From CAJXNP01 sp050305935 (GTDB taxonomy: Bacteria > Bacteroidota > Bacteroidia > Cytophagales > Cyclobacteriaceae), in assembly GCA_050305935.1 (NCBI GenBank), contig JBNLGG010000050.1:1-31880 (forward strand): DNA of 31,880 nucleotides, read 5' to 3'. Within the stretch, counting starts at the first letter, position 1. The number at the start of each line of letters is the position of its first letter. The position numbers and the translations under genes are program-made. The notes below the pieces were generated by a model. It searched no databases and had not been told where the DNA came from. It saw nothing but the letters and a program-made list of their open reading frames with translations. This document shows positions 16,123-23,556 of this stretch, piece after piece.

Positions 16123-17409
16123 ATGTCGAATTTTGCAGAATTAAAAATTAATGGTAAAACGTACCAGCTACCTATCATCGAAGGTTCAGAAAGTGAAGTT
16201 GCGATTGATATCAGTAAATTAAGGGCCGAAAGTAAAGTCATTACCCTGGATGTGGGTTTCAAAAACACGGGATCTACGTCAAGTGCAATCACTTTCCTTG
16301 ACGGCGAAAAAGGCATCCTGCGATACCGCGGATATCCCATTGAACAGCTTGCAGAGCAGTCTTCCTTCCTGGAAGTGGCCTACTTGCTGATTTATGGTAG
16401 CCTGCCTTCGCAAAATGAATTTGCAAAGTTCAACTCTGACATTAAGAAAAACTGGCTTATACATGAAGACATGAAAAAGATCATGGATGGCTTTCCTTCA
16501 AAAGCCCACCCCATGGGAATTTTGTCTTCACTAGCCACGTCCCTGACAGCTTTTTTCCCGGAGTCTCTTGACCCTAACAGATCCTGGGACAAGGTTAACC
16601 TTACGGTCCACAGGTTAATTGGAAAAATACCTACCCTGATTGCGATGTCTTATAACAAGCAGCAAGGTGTGCCTTTCAATTATCCTAACAGCAAACTGGA
16701 TTATGTTTCCAATTTCATCGCCATGATGTTTGGTATACCGTCAGAGCAATATGAAGTGAACCCGGTAATCGCCGATGCGATGGATAAGATCTTTATCCTT
16801 CATGCTGACCATGAACAAAACTGTTCAACTTCTACTGTGAGGATTGTTGGGTCGTCGCAGGCAAGTTTATATGCTTCTATTGCGGCTGGAATTAATGCAC
16901 TTTGGGGGCCACTCCACGGTGGCGCTAACCAAGCAGTAATTGAAATGCTGGAAAATATTGAGAAAGATGGTGGTAATGTTGAAAAATACATAAACAAGGC
17001 AAAAGACAAAGATGATCCTTTCCGTTTAATGGGCTTTGGCCACAGGGTATACAAGAATTTTGATCCCCGGGCTAAGATATTGAAAAAATGGTCGGATCAG
17101 ATCCTGGATCAAATGGGCGTTGACTCCCCTATTCTTGACATTGCCAAAAAACTGGAAAAAGTGGCGCTTCAGGACGAGTACTTTGTTGAAAGAAAACTCT
17201 ACCCTAACGTTGACTTCTATTCGGGTATCATCATGAATGCTATTGGCATTCCTACACAGATGTTCCCTGTGATGTTCACTTTGGGAAGATTACCGGGATG
17301 GATTGCCCAGTGGAAAGAGATGAGGGAAAACAAAGAACCTATCGGAAGACCAAGGCAAGTGTATACCGGAGAAAAAGAACGTCCATACGTACCGATAGAG
17401 CAACGATAA
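16123..17409 (+). CDS. gltA: citrate synthase
   Basis: It condenses oxaloacetate and acetyl-CoA to citrate, the entry step of the TCA cycle, in the cytosol. At 428 residues it matches the hexameric type II enzymes (E. coli 427). The catalytic residues are His265 in GPLHGGANQ, His307 in GFGHRVYKNFDPRA and Asp364 in NVDFYSG. The N-terminal beta domain is present (FAELKINGKTYQLPIIEGSE), as are TFLDGEKGILRYRGYPI and the C-terminal GRPRQVYTGE. It is a single-gene unit between two strong terminators. Confidence 0.97.
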   Translation: MSNFAELKINGKTYQLPIIEGSESEVAIDISKLRAESKVITLDVGFKNTGSTSSAITFLDGEKGILRYRGYPIEQLAEQSSFLEVAYLLIYGSLPSQNEFAKFNSDIKKNWLIHEDMKKIMDGFPSKAHPMGILSSLATSLTAFFPESLDPNRSWDKVNLTVHRLIGKIPTLIAMSYNKQQGVPFNYPNSKLDYVSNFIAMMFGIPSEQYEVNPVIADAMDKIFILHADHEQNCSTSTVRIVGSSQASLYASIAAGINALWGPLHGGANQAVIEMLENIEKDGGNVEKYINKAKDKDDPFRLMGFGHRVYKNFDPRAKILKKWSDQILDQMGVDSPILDIAKKLEKVALQDEYFVERKLYPNVDFYSGIIMNAIGIPTQMFPVMFTLGRLPGWIAQWKEMRENKEPIGRPRQVYTGEKERPYVPIEQR

Positions 17410-17427
17410 GAATGAATAATATTGACT

Positions 17428-17461
17428 AAGGGAATCTTTTCAACTAGATTCCCTTTTTTTA
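17428..17461 (+). terminator. intrinsic terminator of gltA
   Basis: A perfect 9-bp stem, AAGGGAATC (17428-17436) with GATTCCCTT (17447-17455), encloses a 10-base loop and runs into eight T residues. It begins 19 bases after the gltA stop and ends just before the acyl-CoA-binding protein gene. Confidence 0.9.
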
Positions 17462-17476
17462 TTTAATCGAATCGCA

Positions 17477-17734
17477 ATGGATATAAAAGAGCAATTTGAA
17501 ATGGCCACCAGAGATGTGAACACATTATCTGAAAAGCCAGATAACGTCACGCTTCTAAAACTATATTCATTATTTAAGCAAGCCACCGAAGGAGATGTCA
17601 GCGGTGACCGCCCCGGAGGATTTGATTTTAAAGGCGCTGCCAAATACGACTCATGGAGTGAGCTAAAAGGCATGGACGGCCACACTGCTATGCAAAAATA
17701 CATTGAACTCGTCGACCAGCTTCTGAACAAATAA
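17477..17734 (+). CDS. acyl-CoA-binding protein
   Basis: The 85-residue product is a complete four-helix acyl-CoA-binding protein (ACBP), which holds long-chain acyl-CoA esters in the cytosol and buffers or delivers them. The conserved core is LYSLFKQATEGD, RPGGFDFKGAAKYDSW, LKGMDG and AMQKYIELV, including the helix-2 Tyr and Lys that contact the CoA moiety. One change from the common pattern is Tyr-Asp in KYDSW where many have KWDAW. The gene follows the gltA terminator, and its stop overlaps the rsmE start (TAATG), so the two are translationally coupled. Bacterial ACBPs are less widespread than eukaryotic ones but are known in this phylum. Confidence 0.93.
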   Translation: MDIKEQFEMATRDVNTLSEKPDNVTLLKLYSLFKQATEGDVSGDRPGGFDFKGAAKYDSWSELKGMDGHTAMQKYIELVDQLLNK

Positions 17735-18432
17735 TGCTTTTTTATCATCCTGACATTTCATCACCTACCTGTGTTTTATCGCCTGAGGAATCGGGACATA
17801 TCGTTAGGGTATTGCGGAAAGGTATAGGTGACCAGATTGAGGTGACCGATGGAAAAGGCCTGATTGCCAAAGCAACCCTGGTGGAGACCAACAGCAGAAA
17901 ATGTCGTATTGAGATCATTGAAACAAAACAATCACCCCTCCCCCCTGTCAAGCTGCACCTGGCTGTATCACCTACAAAAAATATTGATCGCATCACATGG
18001 ATGGTAGAAAAGGCTGTGGAGATTGGTATAAACGAAATCAGCTTCCCCATTTGTCACCACAGCGAGCGAAAGGTGATCAACATCGATAAAATTGTGTCAA
18101 AGGCTATCAGCGCCCTGAAACAGAGTAAAGGGGCTTACCTTCCAAAAATTAATGAAACAGTAAAATTCAAGGATTTTTTGCAGGCTGCACATCCTGAAAA
18201 TGATAAGTACATCGCACACCTTTCCAGTGACGACACACCTGACTTAATGGCCTCAGCCAAAAAAGGCTCTTCTTACCTTGTGGTAGTGGGGCCCGAAGGG
18301 GACTTTACGGATGATGAAATTTCACTGGCAATAAAGAAAAATTTTAAAATGGTTAAGCTGGGAAATAAGCGACTCCGCACTGAAACTGCTGCCTTACATG
18401 CCTGTAGTATGATCAATGCCATTCATTACTGA
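17734..18432 (+). CDS. rsmE: 16S rRNA (uracil-1498-N3)-methyltransferase RsmE
   Basis: RsmE methylates U1498 of 16S rRNA in the 30S subunit, using S-adenosylmethionine. The 232-residue product has the N-terminal PUA-like domain (SGHIVRVLRKGIGDQIEVTD) and the C-terminal SPOUT knot: VVVGPEGDFTDDE, then KLGNKRLRTETAALHA. The central WMVEKAVEIGINEI segment is also typical. It overlaps the ACBP stop by one base and is convergent with the MORN-repeat gene, overlapping it by seven bases. No terminator separates the two. Confidence 0.95.
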   Translation: MLFYHPDISSPTCVLSPEESGHIVRVLRKGIGDQIEVTDGKGLIAKATLVETNSRKCRIEIIETKQSPLPPVKLHLAVSPTKNIDRITWMVEKAVEIGINEISFPICHHSERKVINIDKIVSKAISALKQSKGAYLPKINETVKFKDFLQAAHPENDKYIAHLSSDDTPDLMASAKKGSSYLVVVGPEGDFTDDEISLAIKKNFKMVKLGNKRLRTETAALHACSMINAIHY

Positions 18433-19082
18433 AATTCTTCAAACACGTGCTGCCTTCCACTCTTGGTATATCGGTACCAGGTGCCTGTTTTGTCCCCGTT
18501 TTTATAGTTGCCTGAGTATTCAATGACACCCTTATCTGAATAAAATTTCCATTCGCCAGTTTCCTTTCCGTTTTTAAACTTCCCCCTTTGTATCAAAATC
18601 CCATTTTTATTATAGAAATTCCATTCTCCATGAGGTAAGCCATTTTCATACTGCCCCTCCCTTTTTATGGTTCCATCCTCATAGTAAAATAACCAGAGGC
18701 CTTCGTATAAACCATCTTTAAAAACTCCTTCCTTTTCAATTCGCCCATTCGGATAATAATAGATAGACGAATCATTCTGCAACCCTTCTACCCACTGCTC
18801 CCTGGCAATAAGATTTCCATCCGCATCATAGTAAACAGATAAACCGTGTAGTTGATCATTCCGGTAATTTTCCACACTGCTTATTACGCCGCTGGGATAA
18901 TAGAACCTCCAGACGCCAATCTTTTTTTCAGCGGCCAATTCCCCTTCCAATTTTACAGAATCATTTTCATAATATTCTCTCAATAAAGTCTGACTAAATG
19001 TATCGCTACTCATTAAATTGAAAATCAGATATATAAGAAATGAAAAGGAAATATTTACTGAAATTCTAAATGCGTCTGACAT
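18426..19082 (-). CDS. exported MORN-variant repeat protein (YwqK-like)
   Basis: The 218-residue product has a hydrophobic N-terminus that looks like a signal peptide (SFSFLIYLIFNLMSS, cleavage perhaps near TFSQ). It then has six or seven MORN-variant repeats of about 23 residues, each with a pattern like YYPNGRIEKEGVFKDGLYEGLW (for example GLPHGEWNFYNKNGI, GKETGEWKFYSDKGV, GDKTGTWYRYTKSG). Some family members are labelled YwqK-type antitoxins in databases, but no toxin gene is nearby and the protein appears exported, so that label is not used here. The function is unknown; a cell-envelope scaffold is plausible. Confidence 0.8.
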   Translation of the reverse strand: MSDAFRISVNISFSFLIYLIFNLMSSDTFSQTLLREYYENDSVKLEGELAAEKKIGVWRFYYPSGVISSVENYRNDQLHGLSVYYDADGNLIAREQWVEGLQNDSSIYYYPNGRIEKEGVFKDGLYEGLWLFYYEDGTIKREGQYENGLPHGEWNFYNKNGILIQRGKFKNGKETGEWKFYSDKGVIEYSGNYKNGDKTGTWYRYTKSGRQHVFEEFQ

Positions 19083-19182
19083 AAAATGTGGATAATTAAG
19101 TTCTAATTTATTACTAAATTAATGCAGATAGCCATTATATTTACCGACGTTTATTTGCTAAATGTCATTGTCAGCCTAACCT

Positions 19183-19422
19183 ATGCTCGATAAGAATTTA
19201 TATAATTTTTACCTCTCCTACCGGTTAAACGGAAAGATTCATCTCGAGTGGGTGGAAGGCATTAATCTTCGACATGCCAAAGATAAAATCCTTTTTAAGG
19301 TGCCGGATGCCTCTGATCTTATGGATTGGACAAATGAGCGCAAAGAGGATCTTGAGGCATACCTTCGCAAAATACGGTCAGCAGAAGAGAAATCAGAAGA
19401 AAACAGGTCTGCTAAACTGTAA
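19183..19422 (+). CDS. small protein of unknown function
   Basis: I do not recognise this 79-residue product. It has no signal peptide or membrane segment. The first half (NFYLSYRLNGKIHLEWVEGI) looks beta-rich, and the C-terminal third is a charged helix (ERKEDLEAYLRKIRSAEEKS). Codon use looks like a real gene and the ATG at 19183 is the only good start. It is divergent from the MORN gene, 100 bases away, and its 3' end overlaps the convergent hydrolase gene by 11 bases. Confidence 0.55.
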   Translation: MLDKNLYNFYLSYRLNGKIHLEWVEGINLRHAKDKILFKVPDASDLMDWTNERKEDLEAYLRKIRSAEEKSEENRSAKL

Positions 19423-20227
19423 TTAATTCGCTAAATTTTTCCTGGAATCTTTGAAGCAAGGTGGTATGACCGCATCCGAGTACTTTGACCTCTGGCGCTG
19501 CCAATAGGTTTTTAAGTGGCGTAATATATGCAGGCGTAATGATCCGATCATATTTGCCAAGGACAAAAACAACTTCCATCTTTTTATCCTCGATCTTCTC
19601 AGCCATCACTTCAAGATTTACAAATAAATTTCTGTGAAAAACCCAAGATCTATACACCTTCATTCTCTTTTCGCGGGTATCCATCTCATTCAGTGCAAAT
19701 TTCCGCACACGCCCATCCACGATATTCAACCGGTCCAGTAGTAGAGCGGTCTTCCTTAGTATTTCAGGATGATCAACTACTTGCCTAAACAGCCACCGCA
19801 CCGCCACAGACCTTGTGGCAAGCTGGTACCAAAAATCTTTTTTTATCCCATCTGGCGCTACCAGGATTAGCTTTCTTATCAGATGAGGAAAGGACGACGC
19901 AAAACTTAAGGCATACTTCCCTCCCATGCTAAACCCGATCACTATAAACTGATCTATATTGGTTTGCCGCAGAAAATCCTCAAACACTTGTTGCAGCTTG
20001 AAAGGCGCCAAAGGCGGGTGAACCGGTGGTAGTGAACTCAAGCCATGATAAAATAAATCGAAGGAATAGATCGTCCATTCGGGGCTTACATCGGAGAGCT
20101 GACCGAAGACTTCGCTATCCTGACCGTAACCATGAAAAGCAATCACACTTTTTTTCCCTTCTCCGAAAACCTTGACAGTCAGAAAATCGTCATTACTACG
20201 ACAAAAAATGTGTTTATTAGCAACCAC
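19412..20227 (-). CDS. alpha/beta-fold hydrolase
   Basis: The 271-residue product has the full catalytic triad of the fold: Ser100 in the nucleophile elbow GFSMGG, Asp227 in GKYDRIITP and His254 in GCGHTTLL. The oxyanion region is AFHGYGQDSEVF near residue 30. A cap-like insert lies between ~120 and ~200 (KKDFWYQLATRSVAVRWLFR). No signal peptide is seen, so it should be cytosolic. The substrate cannot be told from the sequence; esterase, lipase or C-C hydrolase are all possible. No neighbouring pathway suggests a role. Confidence 0.85.
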   Translation of the reverse strand: MVANKHIFCRSNDDFLTVKVFGEGKKSVIAFHGYGQDSEVFGQLSDVSPEWTIYSFDLFYHGLSSLPPVHPPLAPFKLQQVFEDFLRQTNIDQFIVIGFSMGGKYALSFASSFPHLIRKLILVAPDGIKKDFWYQLATRSVAVRWLFRQVVDHPEILRKTALLLDRLNIVDGRVRKFALNEMDTREKRMKVYRSWVFHRNLFVNLEVMAEKIEDKKMEVVFVLGKYDRIITPAYITPLKNLLAAPEVKVLGCGHTTLLQRFQEKFSELITV

Positions 20228-20355
20228 TACCCACTATGATTTTAAATATTTACCACCTTTTCCGTCAAAATACAACCCTTTATCTAAATTCTGCAAAAAA
20301 ATCATTCGTTTTCAAAACCTTTTTAGGCTCAATTGGTTAAAGGCAAAAAAGAAAC

Positions 20356-20386
20356 TTTGAAAAACTAAATAGTTTCCTGAGTTTTG
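20356..20386 (+). promoter_or_regulatory. core promoter with embedded dyad, efflux operon
   Basis: TTTG (20356-20359) and GAGTTTTG (20379-20386, seven of eight to TAnnTTTG) are 19 bases apart, a good Bacteroidota promoter. Between them AAACT-AAAT-AGTTT (20362-20375) is a perfect dyad, and GAAACT (20351-20356) pairs with AGTTTC (20371-20376). The dyad is a likely operator for the TetR regulator encoded next. The -7 box ends one base before the ATG at 20388, so the transcript would start at or within the start codon. Confidence 0.55.
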
Positions 20387-20387
20387 C

Positions 20388-21023
20388 ATGATGGAACCAA
20401 AGGCAGAAGAAACCAAATCACAGATTATCAACACATCGATCGAGCTTTTTTTGAAAAACGGGTTCAAAAGAGTGACGATGGATGACATCGCCCGTGAGAT
20501 GGGGATTTCCAAAAAAACAATTTATCAGCATTTCAGGGACAAGGAAGAAATCATTATTACCGCCACCCAAATGCATGTAGAAAAGGAATGCGAGATCATG
20601 GTAAACCTCCGCAAAAACACTACCAATGCCGTGGAGCACTTATTCCATTTATCCCAGTCACTCAGGGAAATCTTTAACAACATGCACGCCACGGTCCTGC
20701 AGGATTTAAAAAGGTACTACAAAAAAGCCTGGGTGATCTACCAAAAATTTGAAAAGGAAGTACTATTCAAGGAAATAGAAACATCCTTGCAAACAGGTAT
20801 TAAGGAAGGATTTTTCAGAAAAGAAATAAATGTCAAGATTTTGTCGACCCTGCGCCTGATTGAAATCCAGATGTCATTTGACAATGAAGTGTTTGACCAC
20901 AACACTCATTCGCTGTTTGATATACAGCATCAACTGCTGGAACATTTCACCTATGGAATATTATCCGAAAAAGGAATTGAATTATACAATAGCTATAAAA
21001 AACAACTGACCCATGAGAAATAA
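20388..21023 (+). CDS. TetR/AcrR family transcriptional regulator
   Basis: The 211-residue product has an N-terminal TetR helix-turn-helix at ~11-57 (IINTSIELFLKNGFKRVTMD, then IAREMGISKKTIYQHFRDKE). A helical ligand-binding domain follows. TetR proteins usually repress their own operon until a ligand binds; the dyad inside the promoter fits this. Adjacent ATG codons at 20388 and 20391 are both possible starts. The stop overlaps the start of the tolC gene by 11 bases, so this is the first gene of the efflux operon. The inducer is unknown. Confidence 0.9.
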   Translation: MMEPKAEETKSQIINTSIELFLKNGFKRVTMDDIAREMGISKKTIYQHFRDKEEIIITATQMHVEKECEIMVNLRKNTTNAVEHLFHLSQSLREIFNNMHATVLQDLKRYYKKAWVIYQKFEKEVLFKEIETSLQTGIKEGFFRKEINVKILSTLRLIEIQMSFDNEVFDHNTHSLFDIQHQLLEHFTYGILSEKGIELYNSYKKQLTHEK

Positions 21024-22380
21024 AAATTACATATTGATTCCCATATTATTTTTGACACTGAGCCTTAAGGCTTTTTGTCAGGAAAACGGGCAGATCATTA
21101 TGAATCTGACTGAATGTTTACAATATGCATATGAGCATAATGAACAGGTGATAATTGCCAACCTTGAAAGAGAAGCATCAAAGGCTTATGTTGGTGAAAT
21201 TATGTCAGATGGTTTACCACAGATTGAAGCAAGTGCAGAATTCAAAAAGAATCTCAAAATCCGGACCACGCTGATAGATGCAAACAGTTTTAATCCAACC
21301 ATACCAGAAGGAGACTCCTTAATACAAGCCCAGTTTGGAACTCCATATGAGGGGGATATCGGAATCAATGCAACACAGATGGTGTTTGACGGTTCATATT
21401 TTGTTGGTTTAAAGGCAGCAAGAACTTTCAAAGAATTATCAAATAAAGATTATATAAAAACTAAAACGGATGTTGCAGAAGCAGTAAGTAAAGCATACTA
21501 TTCTGTTTTAGTTAACGAGGAAGCTTTAAGACTAATTGAAATAAATTTTCAGCGACTTGACAGTTTACTTCGAGAAACAAGAATAATGTATGAAAATGGG
21601 ATGGCAGAAAAAATAGATGTTTCGAGAGTCCAGGTACAATACAACAATATGAAAACCAATCTCTCAAACCAGCAGAGGTTACTAGGTTATAGTAAGAATC
21701 TTTTAAAATTTCAAATGGGTATGAATTTAAACACTGATCTCAATATTGCCGATAAACCAAGTGATCTTGAGGTCACAATAGTTCATGACCTTGAAGAGGA
21801 AATTAATTACAACCAGAGGATTGAATATGAACAATTGTTTGTTAATCAACAACTAGCTGAATTGGATTTGAAAAACAATCATGTTCAGTACCTACCAAAA
21901 GTTGATATATATTTTGGGTTTGGGTTAAATGCTGGTACAGGCTCATCTGATCAATTACTAAATATCGGTGGACCAAGTTGGTTTGATTACCAGACAGTAG
22001 GTCTGAGAGGATCATTACCGATATTTGATGGTCTCAAAAAAGCAAAACGTATCCAACAGAATAGAATCAAACTTGAACAGATTGATTACCAGTTTGCTCA
22101 ACTTAGGAAACAGATAAATATTGAAATAATCAATTCAAAAATTAATCTTCAAAACAGCATGGATGATCTGGAAAATCAGATCGGAAATATGCAATTGGCC
22201 GAGGAGGTATATAATATTTCCAAAATAAAATATCAGGAAGGAGTTGGTTCAAACATCGAACTAACAGAAGCTGATAATGCATTTAAGCAAGCACAATCAA
22301 ATTATTTTAGCGCACTTTTGGAAACACTATTGGCTAAAGTAGATTATGAAAAAGCCCTTGGAATCTTATTAAAAAATTAA
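21013..22380 (+). CDS. TolC family outer membrane efflux protein
   Basis: The 455-residue product has a signal peptide (ILIPILFLTLSLKAFCQ) and the paired helical-barrel/beta repeats of TolC-type channels. Typical segments are MNLTECLQYAYEHNEQ, AKAYYSVLVNEEALRLIEIN, LKNNHVQYLPKVDIYFGFG and a final NIELTEADNAFKQAQSNYF. It forms the outer-membrane exit duct of the tripartite pump made with the adaptor and RND genes downstream. It overlaps tetR by 11 bases and ends 14 bases before the adaptor gene. By eye it is clearly more AT-rich than the two genes after it. Confidence 0.92.
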   Translation: MRNKNYILIPILFLTLSLKAFCQENGQIIMNLTECLQYAYEHNEQVIIANLEREASKAYVGEIMSDGLPQIEASAEFKKNLKIRTTLIDANSFNPTIPEGDSLIQAQFGTPYEGDIGINATQMVFDGSYFVGLKAARTFKELSNKDYIKTKTDVAEAVSKAYYSVLVNEEALRLIEINFQRLDSLLRETRIMYENGMAEKIDVSRVQVQYNNMKTNLSNQQRLLGYSKNLLKFQMGMNLNTDLNIADKPSDLEVTIVHDLEEEINYNQRIEYEQLFVNQQLAELDLKNNHVQYLPKVDIYFGFGLNAGTGSSDQLLNIGGPSWFDYQTVGLRGSLPIFDGLKKAKRIQQNRIKLEQIDYQFAQLRKQINIEIINSKINLQNSMDDLENQIGNMQLAEEVYNISKIKYQEGVGSNIELTEADNAFKQAQSNYFSALLETLLAKVDYEKALGILLKN

Positions 22381-22394
22381 ATCCCTGTAACACA

Positions 22395-23546
22395 ATGAAA
22401 CTTAATCAAATTATAGCGACACTGCTTATCTTAACTGTTGCTTTTGCCTGTGAGAAGCCCGACAAAACGGCAAAGAAAAAAGAAGAACTCAACGAGTTAA
22501 AAAAACAACAACATGAGTTAAAGGAAAAAATCAGCCATTTAGAAGAAGAAATCGCCAAGCTGGATCCCGAATTTGCTAAACAAAACAGGAAAGCAACGCT
22601 GGTCACTACGCTACCTGTTAAACAAGGTGCGTTCATTCACATGATAGAAGTAAGTGGGTCGGTTAAATCAAAAAAGAACGTGGTTCTTAGTGCAGAATCG
22701 ATCGGTGCGATTTTAAGTGTCAATGTAGTGGAGGGAGATGTAGTAAAAACTGGTCAGTTGATCGCAAGGCAGGATAATTCCATCCTACAAAAACAATTGG
22801 CCCAACTGGAGACCCAATATGATCTGGCAGCCGAAGTATACAGCAAACAGGCGAAGCTTTGGGAGAAAAAGATTGGTACAGAAATCCAATACCTGGAAGC
22901 GAAAAACGCTAAAGAATCATTGGAACAACAGATCGCCAATGTAAAAACCCAAATTGGAAAAACCTATATCAAAGCGCCTTTCGGTGGCACGATAGAAAGG
23001 GTTTTTGTGAATGAAGGAGAAATGGCTATGGCTGGAAAACAAATTGCCCAGATAGTAAACCACTCCGGCCTGTATGTTTCAGCTGATGTCTCTGAATCCT
23101 ATGTTAACTCGTTTAGTAAAGGCGATTCGGTGACCATCGATTTTCCAGCCATTCAAAAAACAATTACTTCGAGAATTTCGGCGATCGGTCAGGTGATCGA
23201 TGAGCAAAACAGGACCTTTAGCGTGGAAATACCGCTGCCAAAGATTGATTTTAAAGTCAAGCCTAACCTCATCGCTGTGGTCAAGATCAAGGATTATGAA
23301 GATCAAAATACATCCATCGTTCCAACCAATCTGATCCAACAGGATATGTCGGGAGAATACGTGTTTATCACTGAAAATAAAGATGATCAGACAACAGCCA
23401 AGAAAGCGCACATTAAAAGCGGCATGACCTATAAAAACCAAACGATGATTGTTTCCGGGCTAAATGGTGGTGAGGTGCTAATAAAAGACGGTTTTAAAGA
23501 AGTGATTGATGGAACCCCATTAAAAATAGTTGATAGCGTACTTTAA
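22395..23546 (+). CDS. RND efflux periplasmic adaptor lipoprotein (HlyD/MFP family)
   Basis: The 383-residue product starts with a lipoprotein signal ending VAFAC (Cys19). A charged coiled-coil segment follows at ~25-60 (KKKEELNELKKQQHELKEKI). The adaptor core comes next: a lipoyl-like half motif (VSGSVKSKKNVVLSAE, VVEGDVVKTGQLIARQDN), an alpha-helical hairpin (~130-185), the second lipoyl half (IKAPFGGTIERVFVNEGEM) and beta-barrel and membrane-proximal domains. It should bridge the inner-membrane RND pump and the TolC channel. The coiled coil between the lipid anchor and the core is an extra spacer. Confidence 0.92.
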   Translation: MKLNQIIATLLILTVAFACEKPDKTAKKKEELNELKKQQHELKEKISHLEEEIAKLDPEFAKQNRKATLVTTLPVKQGAFIHMIEVSGSVKSKKNVVLSAESIGAILSVNVVEGDVVKTGQLIARQDNSILQKQLAQLETQYDLAAEVYSKQAKLWEKKIGTEIQYLEAKNAKESLEQQIANVKTQIGKTYIKAPFGGTIERVFVNEGEMAMAGKQIAQIVNHSGLYVSADVSESYVNSFSKGDSVTIDFPAIQKTITSRISAIGQVIDEQNRTFSVEIPLPKIDFKVKPNLIAVVKIKDYEDQNTSIVPTNLIQQDMSGEYVFITENKDDQTTAKKAHIKSGMTYKNQTMIVSGLNGGEVLIKDGFKEVIDGTPLKIVDSVL

Positions 23547-23556
23547 CAATACCTCT

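Noticed and set aside
18426..19082. MORN protein as the antitoxin of a toxin-antitoxin pair
   Set aside because: Only the family label suggests this; the protein appears exported and no toxin-like gene is adjacent.
23530..23556. Upstream TTG start of the RND gene overlapping the adaptor gene
   Set aside because: It needs a rare start codon; the ATG at 23557 lies 11 bases after the adaptor stop and gives a typical N-terminus.
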